Made by a program: the position numbers and the translations under genes. Shown in pieces: positions 42,997-50,925 of a stretch of DNA of 64,000 nt. Origin of the DNA: Planotetraspora thailandica. GTDB taxonomy: Bacteria; Actinomycetota; Actinomycetes; Streptosporangiales; Streptosporangiaceae. The stretch spans positions 1-64,000 of the forward strand of contig NZ_BOOR01000016.1 of NCBI RefSeq assembly GCF_016863335.1. Reading direction: 5' to 3'. Each line of letters starts with the position of its first letter. Position 1 is the stretch's first letter. Below the pieces are notes generated by a model. It did not search any database. It was not told the DNA's origin and saw only the letters and a list, made by a program, of their open reading frames with translations.

Positions 42997-44070
42997 ATGA
43001 GAGATACCGGCAAAGAACTCGATCAAGATCGCGTCTCGCAGTTCATGGAGCGCGTGGCGTCCGACAGTGCCGCCGCCCTCGCGGGGCTGTGCACGTCCCT
43101 CGGTGCTCGGCTCGGTCTGTACACGGCGATGGCCGAGGCCGGGCCGCTGACCTCGGAACAGCTGGCCGAGCGCACCGGCCTCGTCGAACGGTATGTGCGA
43201 GAGTGGCTGGCCTCCCAGGTGGCCGGCCAATACGTGCACTACGACGCGGAGACGAGGACCTACTCCCTTCCCGATGAGCACGCGGCCGTGCTGGCGGACG
43301 CAACGGCGCCCACGTACCTGATCGGTGCCTTCACCATGCTCAAGCCGCTGTACGGCACGGAGGACGCCTTGGCGGACGCCTACCGTACGGGGGCGGGCGT
43401 CGGCTGGCAGGAGCACGAACCCGAACTATTCGAGGGGGTCGCCACGTTCTTCCGCCCCGGCTACTCGGCGATGTTGGTGCAGGAGTGGTTGCCTGCTCTG
43501 GACGGCGTCGCGGAGAAACTGGAGCGGGGCGCATCGGTCGCCGACGTCGGATGCGGGTTCGGCTACTCCACCGTGCTCATGGCGCAGGCTTTCCCGACGT
43601 CTCGATTCCACGGCTTCGACTTCCACGCCCCGTCGATCCTCGCCGCGCGGAAGGCCGCCGAGGAGCACGGGGTGAGTGACCGCGTGACGTTCGACATAGG
43701 CGGCGCCCAAGACTTCTCCGGCGATGACTACGACCTGATCACCTATTTCGACTGCCTGCACGACCTGGGGGATCCCGGTGCGGCCTTCCGCCGCGCCCGG
43801 GAGGCGCTGGCCGAAAACGGCACGTGCATGGTGGTCGAACCGAACGCATCGGCCGACCCTCTGGCACTGGTCAACCCGATCGGCCGATCCTTCGCGTCCA
43901 CCTCCGCCACGCTCTGCCTGCCTGTGGCGATGGCGCAGGAAGGCCCGCAGGCGCTGGGCAATCACGCCGGGGAGGAGGCGATGAGGCGCATTGCCGACGA
44001 AGCGGGCCTCCACCGCTGGAGACTCGCCGCGGAAACCCTCACCAACCGCGTCTACGACGTCAGGCGATAG
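42997..44070 (+). CDS. winged-helix-fused SAM methyltransferase (Rv2258c-like)
   Basis: A 357-residue protein. A winged-helix dimerisation module (about 25-90, GPLTSEQLAERTGLVERYVREWL) precedes a class I methyltransferase with VADVGCGFGYSTVLMA and strand 2 FHGFDFHA. The acidic-aromatic YFDCLHDLGDP loop follows. It resembles mycobacterial Rv2258c, an O- or N-methyltransferase of unknown substrate. ATG 42997 was selected; the ribosome site AAGGAC is rather far away. Confidence 0.85.
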   Translation: MRDTGKELDQDRVSQFMERVASDSAAALAGLCTSLGARLGLYTAMAEAGPLTSEQLAERTGLVERYVREWLASQVAGQYVHYDAETRTYSLPDEHAAVLADATAPTYLIGAFTMLKPLYGTEDALADAYRTGAGVGWQEHEPELFEGVATFFRPGYSAMLVQEWLPALDGVAEKLERGASVADVGCGFGYSTVLMAQAFPTSRFHGFDFHAPSILAARKAAEEHGVSDRVTFDIGGAQDFSGDDYDLITYFDCLHDLGDPGAAFRRAREALAENGTCMVVEPNASADPLALVNPIGRSFASTSATLCLPVAMAQEGPQALGNHAGEEAMRRIADEAGLHRWRLAAETLTNRVYDVRR

Positions 44071-44144
44071 CACCGCCACGCATCGGCCGTACAAGCCGAG
44101 CAGATCCGGAACGCCGTCGCGAAACTCGGCCGCCGAAAGCATGG

Positions 44145-46802
44145 TCAGCGCAGCCGCCGGCGGTACGGAGACGGACGCTCCGCCGCAGGGGCGAGACGCA
44201 TGCGGACATCCACGGCGACGGCGCCGCCCGGTGTGACGATCACGGGGTTGAGGTCGAGTTCGGCGATCTCGGGAATCTCGTCCATGAGACGGCCGATCGC
44301 GACGACATGGGCGGCCAGCGCCTCCGCGTCGACCTCAGGGTTCCCCCGGTATCCGTGCAGCAAGGGCGCGCAGTGGAGCTCGGCGATCATCCGCCCGGCC
44401 TCGGCGCGGCTGATCGGGGGCACCCGGAAAGAACGGTCGACCAGCAGTTCGGCGGCCACTCCCCCCATGCCGACCATGATCAGTGCGCCGAACGTCTCGT
44501 GCGCGACTCCGCCGACGATCATCTCGACTCCGCCGGGCGCCATGCGCTGGACGAGCGCCCCCGTCATGGCGGGCCCGACACGCTCCGCCATCTCGCGGTA
44601 GGCCTGCCGTACCTCGTCCACGCTGCGCAGATCCACCCGCACCCCGCCTACGTCGCTCTTGTGCACAAGGCCGGGACCGGTCGCCTTGAGCACCACCGGC
44701 AGCCCCAGCCACGCGACCGCCTCGCAGGCGGAATCCGGCCCGTCGACCGAGATCGCCTCGGCCACCCGGATCCCGTAGCAGTCGAGCAGGCGTGCGGCGG
44801 TGGCGTAGTCCAGCCAGCGGCCTTGCGGGTGCTCCGCGAGATCGGTCTCGACGATCTCGCGGGCCGCCGCCGTATGCGCCGGGGGCGTCTCCACGGGAGG
44901 GTCGAGCGGCCGCGAGCGCCATGCGGCGTAGTCCGCGGCACGGCCGAGCGCGTGCACCGCCTGCTCGGGGAAGGCGTAGGCCGGCACGTTCGCCCCGATC
45001 AGCCCGTCCTGCCCGAGCACGCACGCGAGCACGGTCTTGCCCGCACCTTCGGCCGCGGCCGCGATGGCCTCCCTCGTCCTCGCCAGGCCCGAGCCGAACG
45101 GCGGTGTGTAGACCGCCAGCACGGCGTCGACGCCGGGATCGGCCAGCAGGATCCGCATGGCGTCCGCGAGTTCGGTGGCCTCGCCGTCCGCGGTGAGGTC
45201 CACGGGATTGCCGACGGCCGCGGCCGGCCGGAGCCGGGCCCGCAACGCCTCCCTGGACGCCTCCGACAGTTCGGGAACGACGAGGCCCCGCCGTTCGCAC
45301 GCGTCAGCCGTCATGGCCTGCGGCCCGCCGGAGTTTCCCACGATCGCGACCCTGCGGCCGGCCGGAAGAGGCTGCGAAGCGAGCAGCCGCGCGGTGTCGA
45401 GCATGTCCTGAACGCTGTCTTCGCGGATCGCGCCCGAAGCATGCAGTAAGGCGTCCACCGCCGCGTCCGGCGTCGCCGCCGCCGCGGTGTGCGACCGTAC
45501 GGCACGGCCACCGGCCGTCCCCCTGCCGCTCTTGACGACGACGATCGGCTTCTTGGCGCTCACGCGCCGGGCGATGCGGCCGAACCGGCGCGGATTGCCG
45601 AACGACTCCAGGTAGAGCGCGATGACTTCGGTGGCCGGATCGTCCTCCCAGTATTCGAGCAGGTCGTTGCCGCTGACGTCGGCCTTGTTGCCGACGGAGG
45701 CGAACGAGGAGATGCCGACGCTCATCTGGGCGGCGCGGTCGATCATCCCGACGGCGACGGCGCCGGACTGCGACATCAGCGCGAGCCTTCCCGCGGGCGG
45801 CTGACGGGGAAGGAAGCCGGCGTTGAGCTTCGCGGTCGTGCTCACCACGCCCAGGCAGTTCGGCCCGACCAGGCGCATCCCCGCCTCGCGGCAGATCCTC
45901 AGCAGTTCGGCCTCCCGGTCGGCGTGCCCCGCCTCGGCGAAGCCTGCGCTGACCACGACCAGGCTGCGCACGCCGTGCCGTGCGCAGTCGCGGGCGACGT
46001 CCTGCACCGCGGCGGCCGGGACGGCGACGACGGCGAGTTCCGCCTGCCCGGGAGCGGCGCTCAGGTCGGGATAGGCCTCCAGTCCCTCCAGGTCGGCCGC
46101 CCGGGGGTTGATCGGGTAGATCGGGCCGTCGAAGCCGCCCGCGATCAGGTTGTGCAGCACGCGGTGGCCGACGTTCGCCGGGTCGCGGCCCGCTCCTATC
46201 ACCGCGACGGAGCGGGGCGCGAACAGACCGGTCAGCGAGTTGCGGTCCGCCTCGTGCGCCCGGGCGTCGATCGCCGTCAGCAACGCGGCGGTGGTCTCGG
46301 TGGAGATCCGGAACTCCTCCCATCCGTCGATGTGCCGCCGCCTCGTCTCCAGGCCCGCGTCCTCCAGCATCCGGATCACGCGGGTGTTCTCGGCGAGGAC
46401 GTCGGCCACGAGTTCCTTGACGCCGTTGTCCGCCGCGTTCAGCGCCAGATGCTCCAGCAAGATGGTGCCTAGCCCGTGTCCGTGCGTCGCGTCGTCCAGC
46501 AGCACGCCCAGGTCGGCCTCGGCCGACGCGGCGTCGCCGACCCATTCCGCCACGCCGACCACCCGGCCCGACATGATCGCGACCAGCGCCTGGCCCCGAT
46601 ATCCGGATCCGGTCATCCGGTCCACGTAGGCGTGGGCCGTGGCGGTGCCTCCCGCGGCGAACCTCAGGTAGACGGACTGTCCAGAAGCCCGGTCGACGAG
46701 GTCGTGAAGCGCGTCGCGATCATGGGGTTGCAGGGCGCGGACATGCGCGACGCCGCCGTCCCGGAGCAGGACGTCGCATTCCTCGGGCAGAGATCGTCTC
46801 AT
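44145..46802 (-). CDS. GNAT acetyltransferase fused to ADP-forming acyl-CoA synthetase
   Basis: An 885-residue protein. The N-terminal GNAT domain (1-170) has the acetyl-CoA loop HGHGLGTILLEHL. Next are a CoA-binding domain (SVAVIGAGRDPANVG), a ligase-CoA domain with RSHTAAAA that retains the His expected for phospho-transfer, and a C-terminal ATP-grasp. The domain set is that of protein lysine acetyltransferases (Pat), but with GNAT first. Known bacterial Pat enzymes switch off acetyl-CoA synthetase. It lies in the stress cluster and a GGGAC site precedes it. Confidence 0.9.
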   Translation of the reverse strand: MRRSLPEECDVLLRDGGVAHVRALQPHDRDALHDLVDRASGQSVYLRFAAGGTATAHAYVDRMTGSGYRGQALVAIMSGRVVGVAEWVGDAASAEADLGVLLDDATHGHGLGTILLEHLALNAADNGVKELVADVLAENTRVIRMLEDAGLETRRRHIDGWEEFRISTETTAALLTAIDARAHEADRNSLTGLFAPRSVAVIGAGRDPANVGHRVLHNLIAGGFDGPIYPINPRAADLEGLEAYPDLSAAPGQAELAVVAVPAAAVQDVARDCARHGVRSLVVVSAGFAEAGHADREAELLRICREAGMRLVGPNCLGVVSTTAKLNAGFLPRQPPAGRLALMSQSGAVAVGMIDRAAQMSVGISSFASVGNKADVSGNDLLEYWEDDPATEVIALYLESFGNPRRFGRIARRVSAKKPIVVVKSGRGTAGGRAVRSHTAAAATPDAAVDALLHASGAIREDSVQDMLDTARLLASQPLPAGRRVAIVGNSGGPQAMTADACERRGLVVPELSEASREALRARLRPAAAVGNPVDLTADGEATELADAMRILLADPGVDAVLAVYTPPFGSGLARTREAIAAAAEGAGKTVLACVLGQDGLIGANVPAYAFPEQAVHALGRAADYAAWRSRPLDPPVETPPAHTAAAREIVETDLAEHPQGRWLDYATAARLLDCYGIRVAEAISVDGPDSACEAVAWLGLPVVLKATGPGLVHKSDVGGVRVDLRSVDEVRQAYREMAERVGPAMTGALVQRMAPGGVEMIVGGVAHETFGALIMVGMGGVAAELLVDRSFRVPPISRAEAGRMIAELHCAPLLHGYRGNPEVDAEALAAHVVAIGRLMDEIPEIAELDLNPVIVTPGGAVAVDVRMRLAPAAERPSPYRRRLR

Positions 46803-46833
46803 GTGTCCAGGCTCCGCCCCCGGCCCCGGGCGG

Positions 46834-46879
46834 CCACAGGGCCGAAGTCCCCCTCGGCGAGGGACCCTCGGCCCTGTGG
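46834..46879. promoter_or_regulatory. inverted pair of DosR-like sites; also a large hairpin
   Basis: The minus strand reads GGGGACTTCGGCCC (46839-46852) and the plus strand GGGACCCTCGGCCC (46861-46874). They face each other and sit in outer arms CCACAGGGCCGA/TCGGCCCTGTGG. The stretch is 32-77 bases upstream of the GNAT/synthetase start and 28 bases past the erythrin stop. It could be a paired regulator site, a terminator, or both. Confidence 0.55.
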
Positions 46880-46906
46880 AGATCCTCTGTTCTTCCTGAG
46901 CGGCGA

Positions 46907-47881
46907 TCAGGACGCCGCGGCTCCCGTGTCGATTGCCGACAGAGCCTCGTTGAAGGCCTGCGCGTGGGCCAGCTTGTCACGTGCCGCGGCCGTGAAGAGC
47001 TCCGACGACGCCGTGTCTCCCGCCGCCGCGGCCTGCTGCGCGTACATCGGGTACGTCTCGCCGCCCGCGGTGGACTCCTCGGCGATCGCGGTGCGCAGGT
47101 TCGTCCCGGTGTCGCGGACGAGACCGGTGAGGTTCGCCTGCTCGGCGAAATGCTCGGCCCGCTCGACCTCAGCGGTGCGGTCGTACAGCGTGGCGAGCCT
47201 CGGCTCGCCGGTCGCCCGAGCGCGCTCGGCGTACATGACGTACTTGGCATGCGCGAGCGCCTCGCCCCGCATCGCGGTCCGCAGGTTCCGCATCGTTCGC
47301 GGCGACGACACCTGGGGCATCCCGGCTCGGATGCTCGCCGGCTTGACCGTCACATCCGTGGGGACGGCGGTCTCGGAGGATCGGCCCGCGATCGCCTCGG
47401 CCGCCCGCGCGAACCTGACGCGGTGCGACGCCTCGTCGCCGCTGATCTCGTTGAACAGCGCCGCCGCCTTGGGCTCGGCGTCCTCCTTCGCCTGGGCGGC
47501 GAACCTCTTGTACATGGTCCTCTCCTCGTAGGACTCGCCCCCGGTGCTCTCGCGCAGGTTGGCGGCGTTGTCGCCGACCATGCCGAGCTGCTTCGCCTGC
47601 GGGGCGACGAGCCCGCGCAGCTCGCTGGCGGCGGTGCGCTCGAACAGCTCCCGCACCTGCGGCAGGCTCTCCCTCTCGGCCTGCGCCGCGTAGGCGCGGT
47701 AGACGGCGTGGGCCATCGCCTCGCCCTCCATGGCGTTTTTCATGTTGGACCGCGTGGACGGGTCCATGTCGTCGGCGCCGGCCACCGACGCCGTGGCGGC
47801 CCCGGCCGGAACTGCGACGAACGCGGCCGTGCCCAGAGCGACCAGGCCGGCCTTCCACCAGATGAGACCTCGGGTTTCCAT
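46907..47881 (-). CDS. secreted tandem erythrin (ferritin-like) protein
   Basis: A 324-residue protein with signal peptide (cleavage near ATASVA, about 32) and two related four-helix erythrin domains (about 45-165 and 185-310). Each has E..AHA.Y.AYA-type and later E..H helices (AMEGEAMAHAVYRAYA and SGDEASHR; AMRGEALAHAKYVMYA and AEVERAEHF) that can hold a di-iron centre. No rubredoxin domain is present. Export of an erythrin is unusual; a role in peroxide or iron handling outside the cell is inference. Confidence 0.78.
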   Translation of the reverse strand: METRGLIWWKAGLVALGTAAFVAVPAGAATASVAGADDMDPSTRSNMKNAMEGEAMAHAVYRAYAAQAERESLPQVRELFERTAASELRGLVAPQAKQLGMVGDNAANLRESTGGESYEERTMYKRFAAQAKEDAEPKAAALFNEISGDEASHRVRFARAAEAIAGRSSETAVPTDVTVKPASIRAGMPQVSSPRTMRNLRTAMRGEALAHAKYVMYAERARATGEPRLATLYDRTAEVERAEHFAEQANLTGLVRDTGTNLRTAIAEESTAGGETYPMYAQQAAAAGDTASSELFTAAARDKLAHAQAFNEALSAIDTGAAAS

Positions 47882-48118
47882 GCGACCCCCCGGGAATCGG
47901 CGTGCTCCGGGGGTCCGCCACGAGATGGACCGGGCGGCGCCGCCGGAGCGCGACTGCCGGCCCCCTCTTGGCGCGGAGACCGGACATGTACTCGCGGTGG
48001 TACCCGACGAACAGCGCCAAACCTCCCATCAGCCCCATCTGTGCGTGGGCGGAGGCAAAGTGACGACACCGAGCCGTAAAACGGGTCCGCGTCCAGACCC
48101 TGCGGCCCATGAGGTCAA

Positions 48119-48131
48119 GGCCTTAGGTCCC
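48119..48131 (-). promoter_or_regulatory. DosR-like box upstream of the erythrin gene
   Basis: The minus strand reads GGGACCTAAGGCC, 238 bases upstream of the erythrin start and just past the CBS gene stop. It matches the GGGAC-YTNN-GGCC pattern. Confidence 0.4.
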
Positions 48132-48171
48132 TGGCCGGTGGGGCCACGACGTGCATCCCTCCGGCTTCCGG

Positions 48172-48834
48172 TCAGAGGAGGGGCGGCGGCACAAGGAGGT
48201 CGTCGAAAAGGAAGGCCAGGTCGGCCCTGATGTCGACGACGCCGTCGACGCCGCGTACGGCCTCCAGCAGGGGTGCCAACTGCGAGTGCCGGGGAAGCCA
48301 CCCCTTGAGGCTGACGACGCCCGACTCGACGGCGACCCGCAGCTCCGCCGGGTCGACGTCCAGCCGCCTCGCGATGGCCTCGATCTCACCGCCGATGTCC
48401 TCCGCCGGCCGGTTGAAGACCTTCAGCAGGTCGCGTTGATGGACGGTCCCGGTGATGCGGCCCGTCGCCGGGTCGACCACGGGCAGCTGCTTGATCCTGT
48501 TGTGGTGCATCAGGCGTGCTGCCTCGCCCACGGTGGTCTCGCCGGTCACGGTGATCGCGGGGCTGCTCATGAAGTCGTGCGCCGTCAGGCCCGCGGCCTT
48601 GCGGTGCTCCGCCCACCTCTTCGGCCCCTGAATGACCCACGGGCCGGGCCGGGACGTCTCCTTGAGAAGCAGATCGTCCTCCGACACCACCCCGACCGGG
48701 CGGCGGTCGGCGTCGATCACCGTGACGGCGCCCACCTTGTACCGCTGCATGATGCCGACCAGGTCGGAGAACGACGCGTCCATACGGGCGGCGATGGCCA
48801 CTTTGCCCATCACGTCCTTCACTTTGACCGCCAT
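48172..48834 (-). CDS. CBS-domain pair plus BON domain protein
   Basis: A 220-residue cytoplasmic protein with two CBS motifs (KVKDVMGK... and AHDFMSSPAITV...) followed by a BON domain (ELRVAVESGVVSLKGWLP). CBS pairs bind adenine nucleotides. It is divergent from a second CBS-BON gene that shares its architecture, so one may be a duplicate. ATG 48834 has a weak ribosome site. A DosR-like box lies 87 bases upstream. Confidence 0.9.
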   Translation of the reverse strand: MAVKVKDVMGKVAIAARMDASFSDLVGIMQRYKVGAVTVIDADRRPVGVVSEDDLLLKETSRPGPWVIQGPKRWAEHRKAAGLTAHDFMSSPAITVTGETTVGEAARLMHHNRIKQLPVVDPATGRITGTVHQRDLLKVFNRPAEDIGGEIEAIARRLDVDPAELRVAVESGVVSLKGWLPRHSQLAPLLEAVRGVDGVVDIRADLAFLFDDLLVPPPLL

Positions 48835-48920
48835 GACACGCCTCCCCGGTCGACTTCGCCTCAGTGAGAGCCTCGCGCTGCCGGCCGCCGACAGGTCAGC
48901 GGTGAAGGTCCCGCGTGCCG

Positions 48921-48934
48921 GGGACTTTCGGCCA
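48921..48934 (+). promoter_or_regulatory. DosR-like box between the divergent CBS genes
   Basis: GGGACTTTCGGCCA stands 87 bases from the left gene's start and 139 bases from the right one's. Eleven of fourteen positions match the core of the mycobacterial DosR consensus (GGGACTWWAGTCCC). Confidence 0.55.
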
Positions 48935-49072
48935 CAGGTCCACCGGCCGAGCGGGCGGCTCCCGTGCCGATCCGGGCGATCGGCCCCGGCAATGAGGTCC
49001 TCCGGCCCTTCCCGCTCCACCTCCGGCCGCGATGCGATGGAGACGAGTGCCCGGCCTGAGAGGGAGCCGATC

Positions 49073-49774
49073 ATGCACATGAAGGTCAGAGACGTCATGA
49101 CCAGGGATGTCGCGTCGGTCAACGGCACCACCCCGTTCAGGGACGTCGCCGAGGTCCTCGTCAACCACCGTGTGAGCGCCGTTCCGGTGGTCGACGGCGA
49201 CGGCCACGTCATCGGGGTGGTCTCCGAGGCGGATCTGCTCAGGAAAGAGGAATCCCGCGAGCAGTACTACCGCGAGGCCTACCGCCCCTCGCTCCTCCTG
49301 CGGCTGCGCCGGCGGGTCAGCCGTCCGGGCGCCGGCGACGGCGGCAAAGCCCACGCGGAGACGGCGGCCCAGCTCATGACCGCACCCGCGATCACGGTGC
49401 AGCCCCACACCAGTGTGGTGAGCGCAGCCCGGATCATGGAGGAGAGGGGGGTCAAACGGCTCCCGGTGGTCGATGACGACGGGCGGCTGGAAGGCGTGGT
49501 GAGCCGCCACGACGTGCTCAAGGTCTTCGTGCGGACCGACGACGACATCGCGGGCGAGATCCGCCGCGAGATCCTCGACGGGGCCCTCTGGACCGACACG
49601 TCGGACGTTCAGGTCTCGGTTCAGGCGGGAGTCGTCAGACTGCGCGGCCACATGACCTGCCGCAGCGACGCGCACATCCTGGTACGGATGACCGAACGGG
49701 TGAACGGGGTCATCGACGTGGTCGACGGTCTGACATGGGCCAAGGACGACGTTCCCGGCGACGGCGTCTCATGA
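49073..49774 (+). CDS. CBS-domain pair plus BON domain protein
   Basis: A 233-residue homologue of the divergent neighbour. CBS1 has MKVRDVMTRDVASVNGTTPF and VVSEADLLRK; CBS2 has AAQLMTAPAITVQ and GVVSRHDVLKVF; a BON domain follows (VQVSVQAGVVRLRGHM). An insert of about 40 basic residues (REAYRPSLLLRLRRRVSR) separates the CBS motifs. ATG 49073 has AGAGGGAG at ideal spacing. CBS-BON proteins are common hypoxia-induced genes in actinobacteria. Confidence 0.92.
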   Translation: MHMKVRDVMTRDVASVNGTTPFRDVAEVLVNHRVSAVPVVDGDGHVIGVVSEADLLRKEESREQYYREAYRPSLLLRLRRRVSRPGAGDGGKAHAETAAQLMTAPAITVQPHTSVVSAARIMEERGVKRLPVVDDDGRLEGVVSRHDVLKVFVRTDDDIAGEIRREILDGALWTDTSDVQVSVQAGVVRLRGHMTCRSDAHILVRMTERVNGVIDVVDGLTWAKDDVPGDGVS

Positions 49775-49808
49775 CGCCGTAAGGCGGGCCTCCCCGGACG
49801 TGCGGAGA

Positions 49809-50672
49809 TCACGCCTGCTTCTGCGTGCGGACGACGGCCAGGGGGCACCGCGCGTGGTGCAGCAACGCCTGGCTAACCGAGCCGAGGACCAGCCCCTTGA
49901 ACTCGCCCAACCCCCGCGACCCGACGACGAGCAGGTCGGCGCCGCCGGAGGCGGCTTTCAGCACCTCGACCGCATGGCCCTGAACGACCTCCTCAGTCAC
50001 CTTGACCTCCGGGTAGCGCTCCCGCATGCCCGCCACGGCCTCCGCCAGCAGGCGGATCTCGATCTGCTCGTCCTCGTAGGCGTCCCCCACGGGCACGTAG
50101 GCGCCGCCCACGCTCCACATCGGCAGCGTCCAGGCGTGCACGGCGCGCAGCGCCGCACCACGCAGCGAGGCTTCGGCGAAGGCGAACTCCACGACCGCGG
50201 TTCCCGTGGGCGACCCGTCGACGCCGACGACCACCTCTCCCCGGGGCGGCGTGGCCGGTTCCCGCACCACCACCACGTCGCAGGGCGCATGGCCCGCCAC
50301 GCCGTAGGCGACAGAACCGAGCAGCAAACCACGGAACCCGCCCAGCCCGTGGTTGCCGACCACGAGCAGATCCGCCCCCTCCGCCGCCTGGATCAGCGCC
50401 TGGCGCGGGTCCCCTGCCAGGAGCGCGGTGTCGGCCGGAACCTCCGGCGCGTCGGCGCGTGCACGTTCGGCCGCGGCCGCCACCACGTCCTCGCCGCCGT
50501 CGCGCATCCATCTGGCCACGTTGGCGCAGGACCCGCGAGCGACCCCGGCGAAGATCCAGGCGGGGAGGGCGTGCACGATCTTCACGGGCACGCCGCGCAG
50601 CGCCGCCTCCCTGGCCGCCCACCCCGCGGCCTCGATGCCCGCCTGCGATCCGTCGACACCTACGATGATCAT
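49809..50672 (-). CDS. tandem universal stress protein (UspA x2)
   Basis: A 287-residue protein with two Usp domains. Each carries the ATP-binding G2xG9xG(S) motif: GNHGLGGFRGLLLGS and GSRGLGEFKGLVLGS. The strand-1 leads are IIVGVDGS and VVVGVDGS. GAGGGGG precedes ATG 50672. Double-domain USPs are typical of hypoxia and stationary-phase regulons. A DosR-like box lies 59-72 bases upstream. Confidence 0.93.
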   Translation of the reverse strand: MIIVGVDGSQAGIEAAGWAAREAALRGVPVKIVHALPAWIFAGVARGSCANVARWMRDGGEDVVAAAAERARADAPEVPADTALLAGDPRQALIQAAEGADLLVVGNHGLGGFRGLLLGSVAYGVAGHAPCDVVVVREPATPPRGEVVVGVDGSPTGTAVVEFAFAEASLRGAALRAVHAWTLPMWSVGGAYVPVGDAYEDEQIEIRLLAEAVAGMRERYPEVKVTEEVVQGHAVEVLKAASGGADLLVVGSRGLGEFKGLVLGSVSQALLHHARCPLAVVRTQKQA

Positions 50673-50699
50673 CGCAAGTCCCCCTCTGTCGCGTATCTC

Positions 50700-50744
50700 C
50701 ATGACATGCGTCATGCCGTCGGGGGCTGAAGCGCCGAAAGTCCT
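50700..50744. promoter_or_regulatory. USP promoter region: palindrome and DosR-like box
   Basis: CATGAC-ATGC-GTCATG (50700-50715) is an inverted repeat close to the USP start. On the minus strand AGGACTTTCGGCGC (50731-50744) matches the DosR-like pattern. The rest of the 253-base gap to FtsH holds only the FtsH terminator. Confidence 0.45.
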
Positions 50745-50879
50745 TCCGCCCGGGGACCTCCGTCATGCCTCGCCGGGCCGGCCGGACATGCGGGGACAGC
50801 GGCGCGCAGATCGCGAAGTGGGCGCCTTCGATGCCGAAGACGAGCAGCTTTCGCGGCATCCGGCCGACCGGAGCGGTCG

Positions 50880-50907
50880 GCCGGCACCGGCGGCGGCCGG
50901 TGCCGGC
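50880..50907 (-). terminator. terminator after FtsH
   Basis: GCCGGCACCGG pairs perfectly with CCGGTGCCGGC around CGGCGG, beginning 18 bases past the FtsH stop. Confidence 0.65.
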
Positions 50908-50925
50908 GTGGCGATCATCGCCGGG

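Noticed and set aside
46834-46879. Simple terminator after the erythrin gene
   Set aside because: The hairpin is real, but its inner arms are two inverted GGGAC sites like those elsewhere in the cluster and it stands in the promoter region of the next gene; I therefore list it as regulatory with termination as an alternative.
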